Source: JANOAR01 sp031411235
GTDB lineage: Bacteria > Verrucomicrobiota > Verrucomicrobiia > Verrucomicrobiales > Verrucomicrobiaceae
DNA length: 37,752 nt
Direction: 5' to 3'
Assembly (NCBI GenBank): GCA_031411235.1
Contig: JANOAR010000002.1
Location: 1-37,752 of the forward strand
Position numbers and translations under genes: made by a program. Positions 8,752-18,500 of the stretch are shown one piece after another (positions within the stretch are counted from its first letter, which is position 1; each line of letters starts with the position of its first letter). Below the pieces are notes generated by a model, which was given only the letters and a program-made list of their open reading frames with translations, was not told where the DNA came from and searched no databases.

Positions 8752-9712
8752 TCTCTAGGGCTTGCAAATACAGGGATGCGGCCTCCCGAAGGGGGGCGTT
8801 TAGGGTGGCTCCGGCAGCGGCTCTGTGGCCACCACCGCCGAAGAGGGCGCAGACTTTGGCCACATCCACAGCATCGGTTTTCGACCGGGAGCTGACGCGG
8901 ATGGTGCCCTCGCGGGTCTCTTCAAAGATGACGGCAGCGACGACAGTGTCGATGCTGCGAAGATTGTCGATGAGGCCTTCGGTGTCGCCTGGCAACACGC
9001 CGATACGGGCCTTGGTGGTTTGTGGATAACACCAACTGGCGATGCGATTGTCGGCACGGAATTCCATCTCGTTTAACATCGTGCGCAGCAGTTCGACGCG
9101 GCGCATAGGGTTCTGCGAGTAGAGCAGCTTGGCGAGACGTGCGGTATCGAGGCCCGCACGCATCATGTCGGCGATGATCTCGTGCGTGTGCGCCGTGGTG
9201 CTGGGATACTGGAAGGAGCCCGTATCGGTGCTGATGGCGACGAAGAGGTTCTGGCGAATGCTGTCGTCGATGGGGAAGCCTTCCGCCTTGAGTAAATCAT
9301 AAACGATCTCGCCCACGGCTGGGGCTGTGGGGTCGATGTAGTTGAGGTGGCCGTAACGCGGGTTGCTGGGGTGGTGGTCGATGTTGATGAGCAACGGCGC
9401 TACGCTGAGGGCAATAGTGCAGGCGGGGCCAATGCGATCCGCCGTAGCGGTATCGAGCGCGACAGCAAGGTCGATGTCGAGGACTTGCTGTCCGTCAGGC
9501 TTGACGATTTTGTCCGAGCCGGGCATGAACTCAAGATGCCAGGGCACACCATCTTGGCTGAGGGCGATAACTTCCTTGCCCACGAGCGCCATGCTCTGGG
9601 TGAAGCCGAGAAGTGAGCCGAGGGCATCACCATCGGGCCGCAAATGCGAGACTGCGGCAATGCGTCGGGCAGAACGAAGGGCGGCGGCGATAGTGGTGAA
9701 GGTGGTGTTCAT
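8729..9712 (-). CDS. nrnA: DHH/DHHA1 phosphoesterase, NrnA-like oligoribonuclease / pAp phosphatase
   Basis: 327 residues. NrnA-type enzymes degrade short oligoribonucleotides and can dephosphorylate 3'-phosphoadenosine 5'-phosphate in the cytoplasm. Metal-binding motifs are in order: H23-L-R-P-D27-G-D29-A-L-G-S, a D-x-A-V-A-L-D segment near 81, and I-D112-H113-H114-P-S-N. The DHHA1 substrate-binding domain ends with F-G-G-G-G-H-R-A-A-A-G (291-301). It sits between rbfA (109 bp gap) and truB (23 bp overlap), the position this family holds in many ribosome-maturation operons. RNA-turnover activity is well supported by family; pAp activity is less certain from sequence alone. Confidence 0.93.
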   Translation of the reverse strand: MNTTFTTIAAALRSARRIAAVSHLRPDGDALGSLLGFTQSMALVGKEVIALSQDGVPWHLEFMPGSDKIVKPDGQQVLDIDLAVALDTATADRIGPACTIALSVAPLLINIDHHPSNPRYGHLNYIDPTAPAVGEIVYDLLKAEGFPIDDSIRQNLFVAISTDTGSFQYPSTTAHTHEIIADMMRAGLDTARLAKLLYSQNPMRRVELLRTMLNEMEFRADNRIASWCYPQTTKARIGVLPGDTEGLIDNLRSIDTVVAAVIFEETREGTIRVSSRSKTDAVDVAKVCALFGGGGHRAAAGATLNAPLREAASLYLQALENEVQRIA

Positions 9713-9821
9713 GGGGACTCGGGAAGCTCGGGAAGGGTGGAGGTTTCAAAGGCAGCGCGAGCAGTGCGGCCCAGCTCTTCCAGGCTGGGCGAGCGTCGTC
9801 GCATCTCGTTACTCGATGACC

Positions 9822-10385
9822 TTACTTGGATGAACTGACATCAGCATTGTCACGGGCTTCTTCCTCAGCGTCAGCTTCATTCTCATCGACGAGGTCTTCG
9901 GCTTCATCGTCTTCAAGAGCCATTTCATCGGCCAAATCTTCATCTTCCAAGTCTTCATCCTCGAAGGCCTCATCGGCCTCGCCTTCGGTAGAAACCAATT
10001 CTTCAGCAGGGTAAAACCCTTCGGGCGCGGGCTCGGCTTGCGGGGCTTCGGGCGGTAGGTTGTCGATGGCATTCAAGATGCGCACCCCGCGCTCAGCGGA
10101 CTTGTCGAGGCGGAAGGAAAGCTGGGGCGAACTGCGCAGGATGACGCGCTTGTAAAGATCGCGCTGGATGTAGCCACGGTTGGACTTGAGCTTCTCGATG
10201 ACATCGGCGTGTGAGCCATCATGGCCACCCATGACGCCCACATAGACGGTGGCGTTGTGCATGTCAGGGGCGACATCCACCGCATGGATGGTGATGAGTT
10301 TGCCACCGAAGGAGTAGCCCTTCTCCAACAGCGTGGATAGCTCGCGGCGCATAAGTTCGCCGACGCGTTTGGTTCGGTGGGTCAT
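9822..10385 (-). CDS. rbfA: Ribosome-binding factor A (RbfA) with long acidic tail
   Basis: 187 residues from the ATG at 10385, chosen because M-T-H-R-T-K-R-V-G-E-L-M-R-R-E-L is the usual RbfA start; the open frame upstream encodes an unrelated Phe-rich stretch. RbfA is a KH-fold factor that matures the 5' end of 16S rRNA within the 30S subunit. The core (1-115) shows V-D-V-A-P-D-M-H-N-A-T-V-Y-V and the closing L-R-S-S-P-Q-L-S-F-R-L-D. Residues about 120-187 are an extra tail made almost only of Glu, Asp and Ala with no fold motif; tails of variable length occur in this family, but this one is unusually long and acidic. It follows infB after 186 bp. Confidence 0.93.
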   Translation of the reverse strand: MTHRTKRVGELMRRELSTLLEKGYSFGGKLITIHAVDVAPDMHNATVYVGVMGGHDGSHADVIEKLKSNRGYIQRDLYKRVILRSSPQLSFRLDKSAERGVRILNAIDNLPPEAPQAEPAPEGFYPAEELVSTEGEADEAFEDEDLEDEDLADEMALEDDEAEDLVDENEADAEEEARDNADVSSSK

Positions 10386-10398
10386 AGTGGTGGAGAGG

Positions 10399-10543
10399 AA
10401 AGGGGCAAGGAATAAGGCACAAGTGACAAGGGGCCGGAAGGTGAAGAAAATGGCAGAGTAGGTGTGATAAGCAAAGAGATGGAGACCAGATTCAGAGGCA
10501 GAATGATCTTCCCTTGTTATTTGTTCCTTATCCTTGTGCCTTT
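10399..10543. repeat. Inverted-repeat element, family B, copy 1
   Basis: In the infB-rbfA gap, the left arm 10399-10433 (AAAGGGGCAAGGAATAAGG, continuing through AAGTGACAAGGG) is nearly the reverse complement of the right arm 10511-10543 (CCCTTGTTATTTGTTCC, then TTATCCTTGTGCCTTT). A related element sits in the tatD-metF gap (25741-25878); the left arms match at 24 of 29 bases by eye. As RNA this would be a long hairpin inside the nusA-infB-rbfA transcript, so it may affect rbfA expression or RNA processing. Confidence 0.65.
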
Positions 10544-10571
10544 CAGACAAGACTATGCTTCGACCTTCGCT

Positions 10572-12884
10572 TCACAGCGATTGCGCGACTTTATCCAGCT
10601 CGTAACACTCGATGATGTCGTCTTCTTCATACTCGGTGTAGCCACCAAGACGGACACCGCATTCCATACCATTGCGGACTTCGGGGACTTCATCTTGGAA
10701 GCGGCGCAGGGTATCCATTTTGCCGTCAAAGACGGCTTGGCCCTTGCGAATGACACGAGCGCAGGCTTTGCGATTGAGCACGCCGTCGATGACGCCACAA
10801 CCAGCGACGATGCCACGGGTGAGCTTGAAGACTTGCTTCACTTTGGCATGGCCGATGATGCGCTCGCGGAGGAGCGGATCGAGCATACCAAGGAGCGAAT
10901 CCTTCACCTGGTCGATGAGTTCGTAGATGATGGAGAAGAGCTTCACCTGCACGCCTTCGCGCTTGGATACAGTGAGGGCTTTGTTTTCGACCTTGGTGTT
11001 GAAACCGATGACAATGGCATCCGAGGCGCTGGCGAGGAGGATGTCCGACTCAGAGATTGCACCGGGCTCGACTTGGAGGAGGTCGAGACTGATTTTGTCC
11101 GAGGCGATTTCGTTGAGGCACTTGGTGATGGCTTCACAGGAGCCTTGCACGTCGGTACGAATGACGAGCTTGAGTGCCTTCTTCTCGTTGGCCGAGATGT
11201 TGGCGAACATGCTCTCCATCGTGCTTCGACGCGGCTTGGAGGCGAGCTTCTTCTGGCGAATGTCGTTGAGGCGTTCTTCGCTGAGTTTTTTCACCGCACG
11301 CTCGCTCTCCATGACGACGAGTTCATCGCCGACCTTGGGCATATCATCGAAGCCGATGACTTCAGCAGGCATACCGGGCCGCACGGATCTGATGTGCTCA
11401 CCTCGGTCATTGACCAAAGCCTTCACCTTACCCCAGTAGGGCCCACAGATGAAGGGGGTGCCCACTTGCAAGGTGCCCTGGCGGACGATCACGGTAGCGA
11501 CGGGGCCTTTGCCCGACTGCATGGAACTCTCGATGACCGTGGCGCGTGCGGGGGCTCGAGGATTGCTCTTTAATTCGAGGACTTCGGCTTGCAGCGACAT
11601 GGTGTCGAGCAGGGTATCAAGGCCGAGGCCAGTCTTGGCTGAGACTTCCATGACCTCGATGTCACCACCCCAATCGACGGGAGCGAGGCCGATCTCTTGA
11701 AGCTGACCCTTCACGCGCATGACATCGGCGGCGGGCAGATCGCACTTGTTCAGCGCGACCATGATTTGCACTTTAGCAGCCCTAGCATGGGTGAGCGCCT
11801 CCTTGGTCTGTGGCATGATGCCGTCGTCGGCGGCGACGATGAGCACGACAATGTCGGTAACGTTGGCACCGCGAGCGCGCATCCCCGAAAAAGCCGCGTG
11901 ACCTGGGGTGTCGATAAAGGTGATGGGGCGGCCCTCATGCATGACGCTGTAAGCGCCGATGTGCTGGGTGATGCCGCCTGCCTCGCCATGGGTGACGCTG
12001 GTCTTGCGAATGGCGTCGAGCAGCGAAGTTTTACCATGATCGACATGGCCCATGAAGGTGATGATAGGAGCGCGTAGCTCCATGACATCCTTGGGTTCTT
12101 CGGCCTCAACGATAGCGATGGGCTCGACGAAAATTTCTTCGACTTTGTGGACGCCGGCACCTTTTTCGCGCTTCTCGCGCTCCAGATGGAAGCCGTGTTT
12201 TTCACAGATTTTCTCAGCGATCTCGATGTCGATGGCTTTATCCGCGTTGGCAAAAACCTTGAACGCGATGAGGTCGCTGATGATCTTGAAGGCCTTGAGC
12301 CCCATGTTATCGGCGAGATCCTTGACCAGAATCGGCGGCCTGAGATGAATGATTTTTTGGCCAGCTTCATTGACCTCCAAGACAGCGGGAACGACAGGCG
12401 CTGGAGCTGCCTCTACGGGGGCCGGAGTCTGATCTGGTGTAGGCGCAACGACCTCAATGGGCTTGCTGCCGAAGGCTATTTTAGCCCGCGCAGGCGGTGC
12501 GGCGGCGTCGGCGCGGAGCAGCGAGATGGGCGGCAACGCACTGCTTTGGGTGCCTTCTGGCAAGGGGGCGCGACGAGGTGCCTTGGGCTTGTTCTCGTCG
12601 TCGTGGAGGTCGAGCGCACCTTTGCGCATTTCGGCCAAGGTTTTCTTTACGGGACCAGCAGGCTTGGCTGGGACTACGGGGGCGGGGGGCGGCGCGGGCG
12701 TTTTCTTCAACGGCGCGAGCGGCGAGGCGACTCTGGGTGTGGTGCCTGCCTTCTTTTTGGGGGCGGGCTCCTCAATCAATGACAGCACCTTTTTGACAGC
12801 GGGCTTTCTCGGCACTGGCGCATCGCTGCTGCCCTCCGAAGTGGCGCTGGTGGTGGTTTTGGACGAACTGGATTTGGAAGGCAT
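10572..12884 (-). CDS. infB: Translation initiation factor IF-2
   Basis: 770 residues. IF-2 is the GTPase that places initiator fMet-tRNA on the 30S subunit and promotes 50S joining. The G domain is clear: G-H-V-D-H-G-K-T-S (279-287), D-T-P-G-H-A-A-F (about 324), N-K-C-D-L-P (about 378). Domains II-IV follow; the C-terminus has R-G-I-V-A-G-C-G-V-I-D-G and E-C-G-V-R-L. The first 150 or so residues are a low-complexity Lys/Pro/Ala/Ser linker, as usual for the variable IF-2 N-terminus. The IF2_N-like helical segment before the G domain (V-K-D-L-A-D-N-M-G-L-K-A-F-K) is present. It is 99 bp downstream of nusA in the same operon. Confidence 0.97.
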   Translation of the reverse strand: MPSKSSSSKTTTSATSEGSSDAPVPRKPAVKKVLSLIEEPAPKKKAGTTPRVASPLAPLKKTPAPPPAPVVPAKPAGPVKKTLAEMRKGALDLHDDENKPKAPRRAPLPEGTQSSALPPISLLRADAAAPPARAKIAFGSKPIEVVAPTPDQTPAPVEAAPAPVVPAVLEVNEAGQKIIHLRPPILVKDLADNMGLKAFKIISDLIAFKVFANADKAIDIEIAEKICEKHGFHLEREKREKGAGVHKVEEIFVEPIAIVEAEEPKDVMELRAPIITFMGHVDHGKTSLLDAIRKTSVTHGEAGGITQHIGAYSVMHEGRPITFIDTPGHAAFSGMRARGANVTDIVVLIVAADDGIMPQTKEALTHARAAKVQIMVALNKCDLPAADVMRVKGQLQEIGLAPVDWGGDIEVMEVSAKTGLGLDTLLDTMSLQAEVLELKSNPRAPARATVIESSMQSGKGPVATVIVRQGTLQVGTPFICGPYWGKVKALVNDRGEHIRSVRPGMPAEVIGFDDMPKVGDELVVMESERAVKKLSEERLNDIRQKKLASKPRRSTMESMFANISANEKKALKLVIRTDVQGSCEAITKCLNEIASDKISLDLLQVEPGAISESDILLASASDAIVIGFNTKVENKALTVSKREGVQVKLFSIIYELIDQVKDSLLGMLDPLLRERIIGHAKVKQVFKLTRGIVAGCGVIDGVLNRKACARVIRKGQAVFDGKMDTLRRFQDEVPEVRNGMECGVRLGGYTEYEEDDIIECYELDKVAQSL

Positions 12885-12983
12885 GAGTGAGGTAGGAGAA
12901 CGCCGAGCGCTGGTAAATGAATCGCTGGAGAGCAGGTGATGTCGGTCGGGTTGAGCTGTGGAGAGAGGTTTGCATGGCGGATG

Positions 12984-14258
12984 TTATTCCGCTGAGTTGA
13001 GTGCCTGCGCCTTCGTGAAGACCAGGGTTGCGAGTTCGGCATCGGCGGGCGTCAGCTCGTCGTCACCGCGTAAGGCATCGCCAAAATCTTCGGCGCTGGC
13101 TCCAGCATACATGGCCAGTTCAGGGAAGCCACCATTGACAAGGCGCGAGGCAACAGCCTCGTCGATGCCCAGGGCAACGGCGATGGTGTGAGCTGCGCTG
13201 CCTACGGCGGCGGCGAAGACCTCGGCAGCGGTTTCATCCTTGTCGATGATGAGCTGCATCCCCACGAGCTTGTCGGTGAGACGCACGTTCTGCCCACGAC
13301 GACCGATGGCCTTCGATAGGTCTTCTTCGGCCACCGTGATCTTGGCAATCTTCTTCGCAGCATCGACTTTGATCGTCAAAATCTTGATCGGCTTGAGGGC
13401 TTCGCGAATCAATTCCACTGGGTCAGTGGACCAACGAATGATGTCCACTTTTTCGTTGTTCAACTCACGCACGATGTTTTTCACCCGAGCGCCACGCATC
13501 CCCACACAGGCTCCGACGGGGTCGATCTTGGGGTCATCACAATGCACCGCTAGCTTGGTGCGGTAGCCCGCCTCGCGGGAGATGCTCATGATTTCTACCG
13601 TGCGATCAGCGATCTCGGTGACTTCAAATTCAAAGAGGCGGCGAACAAAATTGGGATGCGCCCTGGAAAGCACGATCTCAGGGCCACGCGAGCCGTCTTT
13701 TTCCACGGCCTTCACATAGAATCTCATGCGATCACCGATGGTGTAGTCCTCGGTAGAAACACGTTCTTTCGCGGGCATGGTGCCTTCAAATTTGCCCAGG
13801 TCGATGACCACATCGCTCTTCTCGAAGCGGCGGATCACGCCAGAAACAACGTCACCCGTGCGGTCTTTGAATTCCTCGTAGAGGTTTTCTTTTTCCGCCA
13901 TGCGCAGCCGTTGCAGCATGGTTTGCTTGGCCGTCTGAGCAGCGATGCGGCCCATGTTTTGAGGTGTGACTTCGACTTCGATTTCATCGCCAATCTCAGC
14001 GCCTGGCTTGAGTCGCTTGGCGGTTTTGATGATGAGTTCTTCAAAGGGATTTTTCACTACCTCAACGGCGATAAGCTTGGCGAAGGCTTTGATCGTTCCC
14101 TTTTCAGGATCAATGTCGATGCGCAACTCGCGCGCAGGCCCGATACTCTTCTTGGATGCTGCGAGCACGGCTTGGCTCAAGGCTTCGACCATCTTGGTCT
14201 TGTCGATGCCTTTTTCCTTGTCGTAGTATTCAATGAGGGCTTTGAGTTCGGAGATCAT
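12984..14258 (-). CDS. nusA: Transcription termination/antitermination factor NusA
   Basis: 424 residues from the ATG at 14258, chosen because M-I-S-E-L-K-A-L-I-E-Y-Y is the standard NusA N-terminus; an upstream extension in frame is not conserved-looking. NusA binds RNA polymerase and modulates pausing, termination and antitermination. The N-terminal RNAP-binding domain (1-125) is followed by an S1 domain (about 137-200, G-D-V-V-S-G-V-I-R-R-F) and two KH domains with V-G-A-C-V-G-M-R-G-A-R and A-I-G-R-R-G-Q-N-V-R-L. A short C-terminal helical segment (about 365-424) contains E-A-V-A-S-R-L and ends in acidic residues. It is shorter than E. coli NusA (495), which has two acidic repeats. It heads the operon; rimP, often just upstream, is absent here. 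Confidence 0.96.
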   Translation of the reverse strand: MISELKALIEYYDKEKGIDKTKMVEALSQAVLAASKKSIGPARELRIDIDPEKGTIKAFAKLIAVEVVKNPFEELIIKTAKRLKPGAEIGDEIEVEVTPQNMGRIAAQTAKQTMLQRLRMAEKENLYEEFKDRTGDVVSGVIRRFEKSDVVIDLGKFEGTMPAKERVSTEDYTIGDRMRFYVKAVEKDGSRGPEIVLSRAHPNFVRRLFEFEVTEIADRTVEIMSISREAGYRTKLAVHCDDPKIDPVGACVGMRGARVKNIVRELNNEKVDIIRWSTDPVELIREALKPIKILTIKVDAAKKIAKITVAEEDLSKAIGRRGQNVRLTDKLVGMQLIIDKDETAAEVFAAAVGSAAHTIAVALGIDEAVASRLVNGGFPELAMYAGASAEDFGDALRGDDELTPADAELATLVFTKAQALNSAE

Positions 14259-14363
14259 AACGAAAAATCTGGGGATGCCATCTCCAGACAGAAAAGGGCA
14301 GGCCGAAGCCCACCCTCGCTGAGACTGGTTCTCCTGCGTTATCGCCGGGAGATGGAAGCGCGG

Positions 14364-14391
14364 ATAGTAGGCTGAGTCAGGAAGACGGCAA
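14364..14391 (-). promoter_or_regulatory. Possible promoter for the nusA operon
   Basis: Read on the minus strand there is TTGCCG (14391-14386), a 16-bp spacer and TACTAT (14369-14364), each matching four of six sigma-70 consensus bases. It lies about 105 bp upstream of the nusA start and downstream of the terminator that isolates the previous gene, which is where a promoter is needed. This is a weak match and only a proposal. Confidence 0.3.
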
Positions 14392-14453
14392 GTACAAATT
14401 CGTTGACAAGTTCGGCGAAAGTAGCTCAAACGGCCTATCTCGATCTCGGGCAC

Positions 14454-14482
14454 AAAAAAGCCCGGTCACTCGACCGGGCTTT
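14454..14482 (-). terminator. Rho-independent terminator after the TIGR04073-like gene
   Basis: An 11-bp perfect stem, AAAGCCCGGTC / GACCGGGCTTT, with a 4-base loop (ACTC, 14468-14471). On the minus strand the stem ends in a run of six T (complement of 14454-14459). It sits 29 bp after the minus-strand gene ending at 14512 and separates it from the nusA operon. Confidence 0.9.
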
Positions 14483-14511
14483 AATGAGCTATGAACCTCT
14501 GAACCAAGAGG

Positions 14512-14931
14512 CTACCAATTCTGTGTGCGACAGAAGTTAGCCTGTGTCTGAATACCAATCTGCGGTGGGAACTCATCGTAGCCCTTCCATGGGTCGATGC
14601 GTTCTTTGCGGTAATAAGGCGGACGATAGGTGCCTTTGTAAGCTGGCTCTGGGAAAGTGACGATCTCAAAAATACCGTAACCCACACGAACGAACGAGCG
14701 CTTCAGTCCCTCGACGGGGCCTTCGAGGCCTGCTGTGCTGCTGCCGTCAGCGTGATTGGAGCGATTCCAGGTGCTGAAAATTTCCATGGGGCCGTAGATG
14801 ACGTTGGCTAAGCCACGGCTGAGCTTGCGGCTCCATGTCCACTTGGCTCCAGGGGAGGATTGAATGTCGGCCATGGCCATACTGCCAACGGTGAGGATCG
14901 AAACAAGGGTGAGGAGAAAACGCTTTTTCAT
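14512..14931 (-). CDS. Small exported protein, TIGR04073 (exosortase-associated) -like
   Basis: 139 residues with a signal peptide (1-21, M-K-K-R-F-L-L-T-L-V-S-I-L-T). The mature part has S-R-K-L-S-R-G-L-A-N-V-I-Y-G-P-M-E-I-F (about 34-52) and a second block V-R-V-G-Y-G-I-F-E-I-V-T-F-P. This paired G-L-x-N-V-x-x-G-x-x-E-I pattern is what I remember of the TIGR04073 family, named for its co-occurrence with exosortase systems in Verrucomicrobia and relatives. The C-terminal third is Tyr/Pro-rich. No exosortase is visible in the window. Its cell-envelope location is likely; its function is not known. It is a single transcription unit closed by the terminator at 14454-14482. Confidence 0.7.
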   Translation of the reverse strand: MKKRFLLTLVSILTVGSMAMADIQSSPGAKWTWSRKLSRGLANVIYGPMEIFSTWNRSNHADGSSTAGLEGPVEGLKRSFVRVGYGIFEIVTFPEPAYKGTYRPPYYRKERIDPWKGYDEFPPQIGIQTQANFCRTQNW

Positions 14932-15056
14932 GAAGGTTCGTTAGTTCTAGCAAATTCTGCCCCTGCATGGCAAGGCCGATTTCAAGGTTTTTCACATTTG
15001 GGGTGATCCACTTGAGCAATGGGCTTGTTTATGACGTTTTATCGCGCCTGAACACG

Positions 15057-15455
15057 ATGAACTGCCCTGACAACTCGCCTCCACCAAGGGATTCGCTGCT
15101 CATTCGCCACGAAGGCCACACGCCACGAGAGCGCAGCACCTGTGGCTGGAGAGATCGCTTGGTGAGCCATGAGGATGCCTCATTCAATCCCGCTGCCTGT
15201 GTTCATGCCGTTGATATTGATGGTGCCAAGCTGCACTTCCATCGGCGCTCGACCGAGCTTTATTACGTGCTCGATGGCGATGGCTGCGTGCTGCTCAATG
15301 GCGTCGAACACCCGGTTTCAAAGGGCTCGCTGGTGCATATTCCACCGGGTGTGATCCACGGCGCACGCGGGCGGATGCGCGTACTCGTTGTCGGCATTCC
15401 CGACATCGCAGAGGACGACTACTTCGAGGTTTCAGCACAGGACTCGCAGAGCTGA
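15057..15455 (+). CDS. Single-domain cupin protein
   Basis: 132 residues from the ATG at 15057; an earlier in-frame ATG at 14967 would add a stretch that overlaps the divergent promoter region and reads as non-coding. The cupin motif 1 is seen as L-H60-F-H62-R-R-S-T-E67-L-Y-Y-V-L-D-G-D-G, and motif 2 as V-H-I-P-P-G-V-I-H101-G; together they give the usual 2-His/Glu/His metal site. Small cupins serve as isomerases, dioxygenases or sugar-binding proteins, so the substrate cannot be named. It lies just upstream of, and on the same strand as, the giant DUF1080 protein (71 bp gap), which may mean co-expression. Confidence 0.85.
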   Translation: MNCPDNSPPPRDSLLIRHEGHTPRERSTCGWRDRLVSHEDASFNPAACVHAVDIDGAKLHFHRRSTELYYVLDGDGCVLLNGVEHPVSKGSLVHIPPGVIHGARGRMRVLVVGIPDIAEDDYFEVSAQDSQS

Positions 15456-15526
15456 TCGAAACATTCTCGCAGTATCGCAGCCATCCCTTCAGTATGTAGG
15501 GAGCTTTTTTTCGCCTTCCGCTCGCT

Positions 15527-18500
15527 ATGAAATTCTCGTGCCTCCTCGCGCTATTTGTCACCACAGCCTCGCTCGCAGGTGAGCCCCTGCCTATCTCGCT
15601 TTTCGATGGCAAGACGCTGGGACATTGGTCGGGCAAACCTGAGCACTGGCGTGTCGAGGATGGCACCATCACGGGCGAGATCGCCGAAGGGCAGCAGCTC
15701 AAGGGCAATGAATGGATTTTCTGGGATGGTGAAGTTCACGACTTTGATTTGGTAGTGGAATACCGCATCATGGGTGGCCCCAGCGCGAACTCTGGCATTC
15801 AGTATCGTTGCCAGCAGAGCGCCGAAGGTCATGCCTCAGGCTATCAGGCGGATCTCGACGATGGCGCGGTCTGGCTCGGGCGCATCTACGATGAGCATGG
15901 TCGGGCGCTGCTCGTAGAGCGTGGGGCTCGTGTGTCCATCGCGCCGGATGGGCGGCGTTGGGTGGATGTATTTGCTGAGCCCAAGAGCTTCCTCCCGGTC
16001 ATCAGAAAAGACGAGTGGAACACCTATCGTATCACCGCCACGGCCTCACATGTCGAGGTGCTGGTGAATGACGTGCTCTTCAGCGTACTCGATGACCATG
16101 AGGCCAAAGCGGCTGAGTTTTCCGGCAAGCTCGCCTTTCAACTCCACAGCGGCCCTGGCCCGGCGAAAATACAGTTTCGCAATATCCGCCTCACACCTCT
16201 GGGAAAAACCGCGCCACCCGTGCATGTCGATATACAGGCAGCGCCAAAACCCAGCGATGTCCCCAGCATCGCGCCGCCTGTTGAGCTGAATTTAGGCTTC
16301 GAGAAAGGCACGCTCGAAGGCTGGAAAGCCGAAGGTAATGCCTGGGAAAAACAGCCCATCGAAGGGGACACGGTGGCACTGCGCAAGCGTGGCAATTCAA
16401 AGCACGTCGGCAAATTCTGGCTCGGGGATTATGAGCAGCTCGGCGATAAAGGCATGGGTACGCTCACCTCGTCGAGCTTCGCCGTCACCCATCCGTGGGC
16501 CAGCTTTCTCATCGGTGCAGCGGCGGATGCGGGCTCGACGCACGTCGAAATCGTCGAGGAAGCCACTGGCAAAGTCATCCACAGAGCCAGCGGTGCTGAA
16601 CAGGAAAATTTGAAGCGCATCGTGGTGAAGCTCGATGGGTTCATCGGCAAACGCATTTTCATCCGCGTTGTCGATCACAGCCCGCGCGGCTGGGGGCATG
16701 TGAACTTCGATGACTTCGTGTTTCACGAAACTGAACCTCGCGTCGCCAATCCTAGCGCGATCCCGATCAGTGGTGATCGCTCGAAGCGCGGCCAAGAGAG
16801 CCCGGTGCTCTGGCATTTGCTGCCGAACCCTGCGAAGCCCAGTGACGTCGCCAATCCAGCCGCGCAAAAGCTCGTCGCGGGCATGAAATTAGCCGCAGGC
16901 TTTCAGGCGGAGTTGATCGCTGCAGAGCCAGCCGTACGGCAGCCTATTGCCTTCTGCATCGACGAGCGCGGACGCCTGTGGGTCGCCGAGGCGTTCAGTT
17001 ATCCGAACAAACAACCTGAAGGCCAAGGCAAGGATCGCATCAGCATTTTCGAGGACAAGGATGGCGACGGGCAATTCGAGACGCACCAAGTTTTCATCGA
17101 GGGCTTGAACCTCGTGAGCGGCATCGAGATTGGCTTCGGTGGCGTGTGGGTCGGCGCGGCACCCGAGCTGCTCTTCATTCCAAAAGATGCCGAGGATAAG
17201 CCCGGCAAGCCGCAGGTGCTGCTCGATGGCTGGGGCTACCAAGACACCCACGAAACGATGAATAGCTTCACCTGGGGGCCGGACGGCTGGCTCTATGGCA
17301 ACCAAGGCGTATTCACACAGTCGTTGATCGGCAAACCAGGCACACCCGAGACGCAGCGCATCACCTTAAACTCCGGCGTGTGGCGGTATCATCCGCTGCG
17401 GCATGAGTTTGAGATTTTTTGCTCCGGCGGCAGCAATCAGTGGGGACTCGACTACAACAGCAACGGCCATTTTTTCATGACCCACTGCCGCAGCTTCTGG
17501 GGCAAAGGCGGCACGACGCACGCGATCCGCAACGGCCACTTCTGGAATCAGGCCAACTCAAAATACGCGCCCTTCATCAGCGCCACAGCCCCCGACTTCG
17601 CACCCGAACTGCAAAACTATCTGCCCGCCTCCGCTCGCTACGACAGTGGCGAAGGTGGCGCGGGCAGACCCGGTACCACCGCCGTCTATGGCGGCCACTC
17701 GCATGTCGGCACGATGATCTACAATGGCGACAACTGGCCCAGCATTTACCGCGATCATCTCTTCACCCACAACCTGCATGGCCATCAGATAAACCAGCAG
17801 CACAACGTGCGCACGGGCTCGGGCTATGAGACACTGCACGCAGGCTACGACCTGCTGTTCTGTGGCGACGAGCGCTACATCCCTGTCGATCTACAAACGG
17901 GTCCCGATGGAGCCGTCTATGTCATCGACTGGACCGACACTCAGCACTGCCACAACCCTGATGATGAGAAATGGGATCGCAGCAATGGCCGCATCTACCG
18001 CGTGTCATGGGCAGCCACGTATAAGCCTGTGAAGGTGGATTTGGGGAAGATGAGCGATGGGGAGTTGGTGAACTTACAGACGCACTCGAATGACTGGTAT
18101 GCGAGGACAGCGCGGAGGTTGCTACAAGAGCGCAGCATAAATTTCAAAGGGTGCCCAGAGTATCTGCCAAAAAAACTTGCCGCCGATTCGCCCGAACATG
18201 CGCTGCGAGCACTGTGGACGCTGCACTGCATCGGATATGACGGCGGTGAGTTGGGCAATTTTGTTCGGCATCCCAACGACATCGTCCGTGCCTGGGCCAT
18301 CCAACTCGCCACCGAGCAGGCAGGCAAACCCAAGCTCGGCACCGATACGCTTCTCCAACTCGCGAAGACCGATCCTTCGCCCACCGTGCGCCTTGCCCTC
18401 GCATCCGCGTTGCCAAAGCTTGCTGCCGACACAGCGAGGCAAATCGGCAGCGCCCTCGCGATGCACGCCGAGGACAAAGACGACCGCTTCCTGCCGAAGA

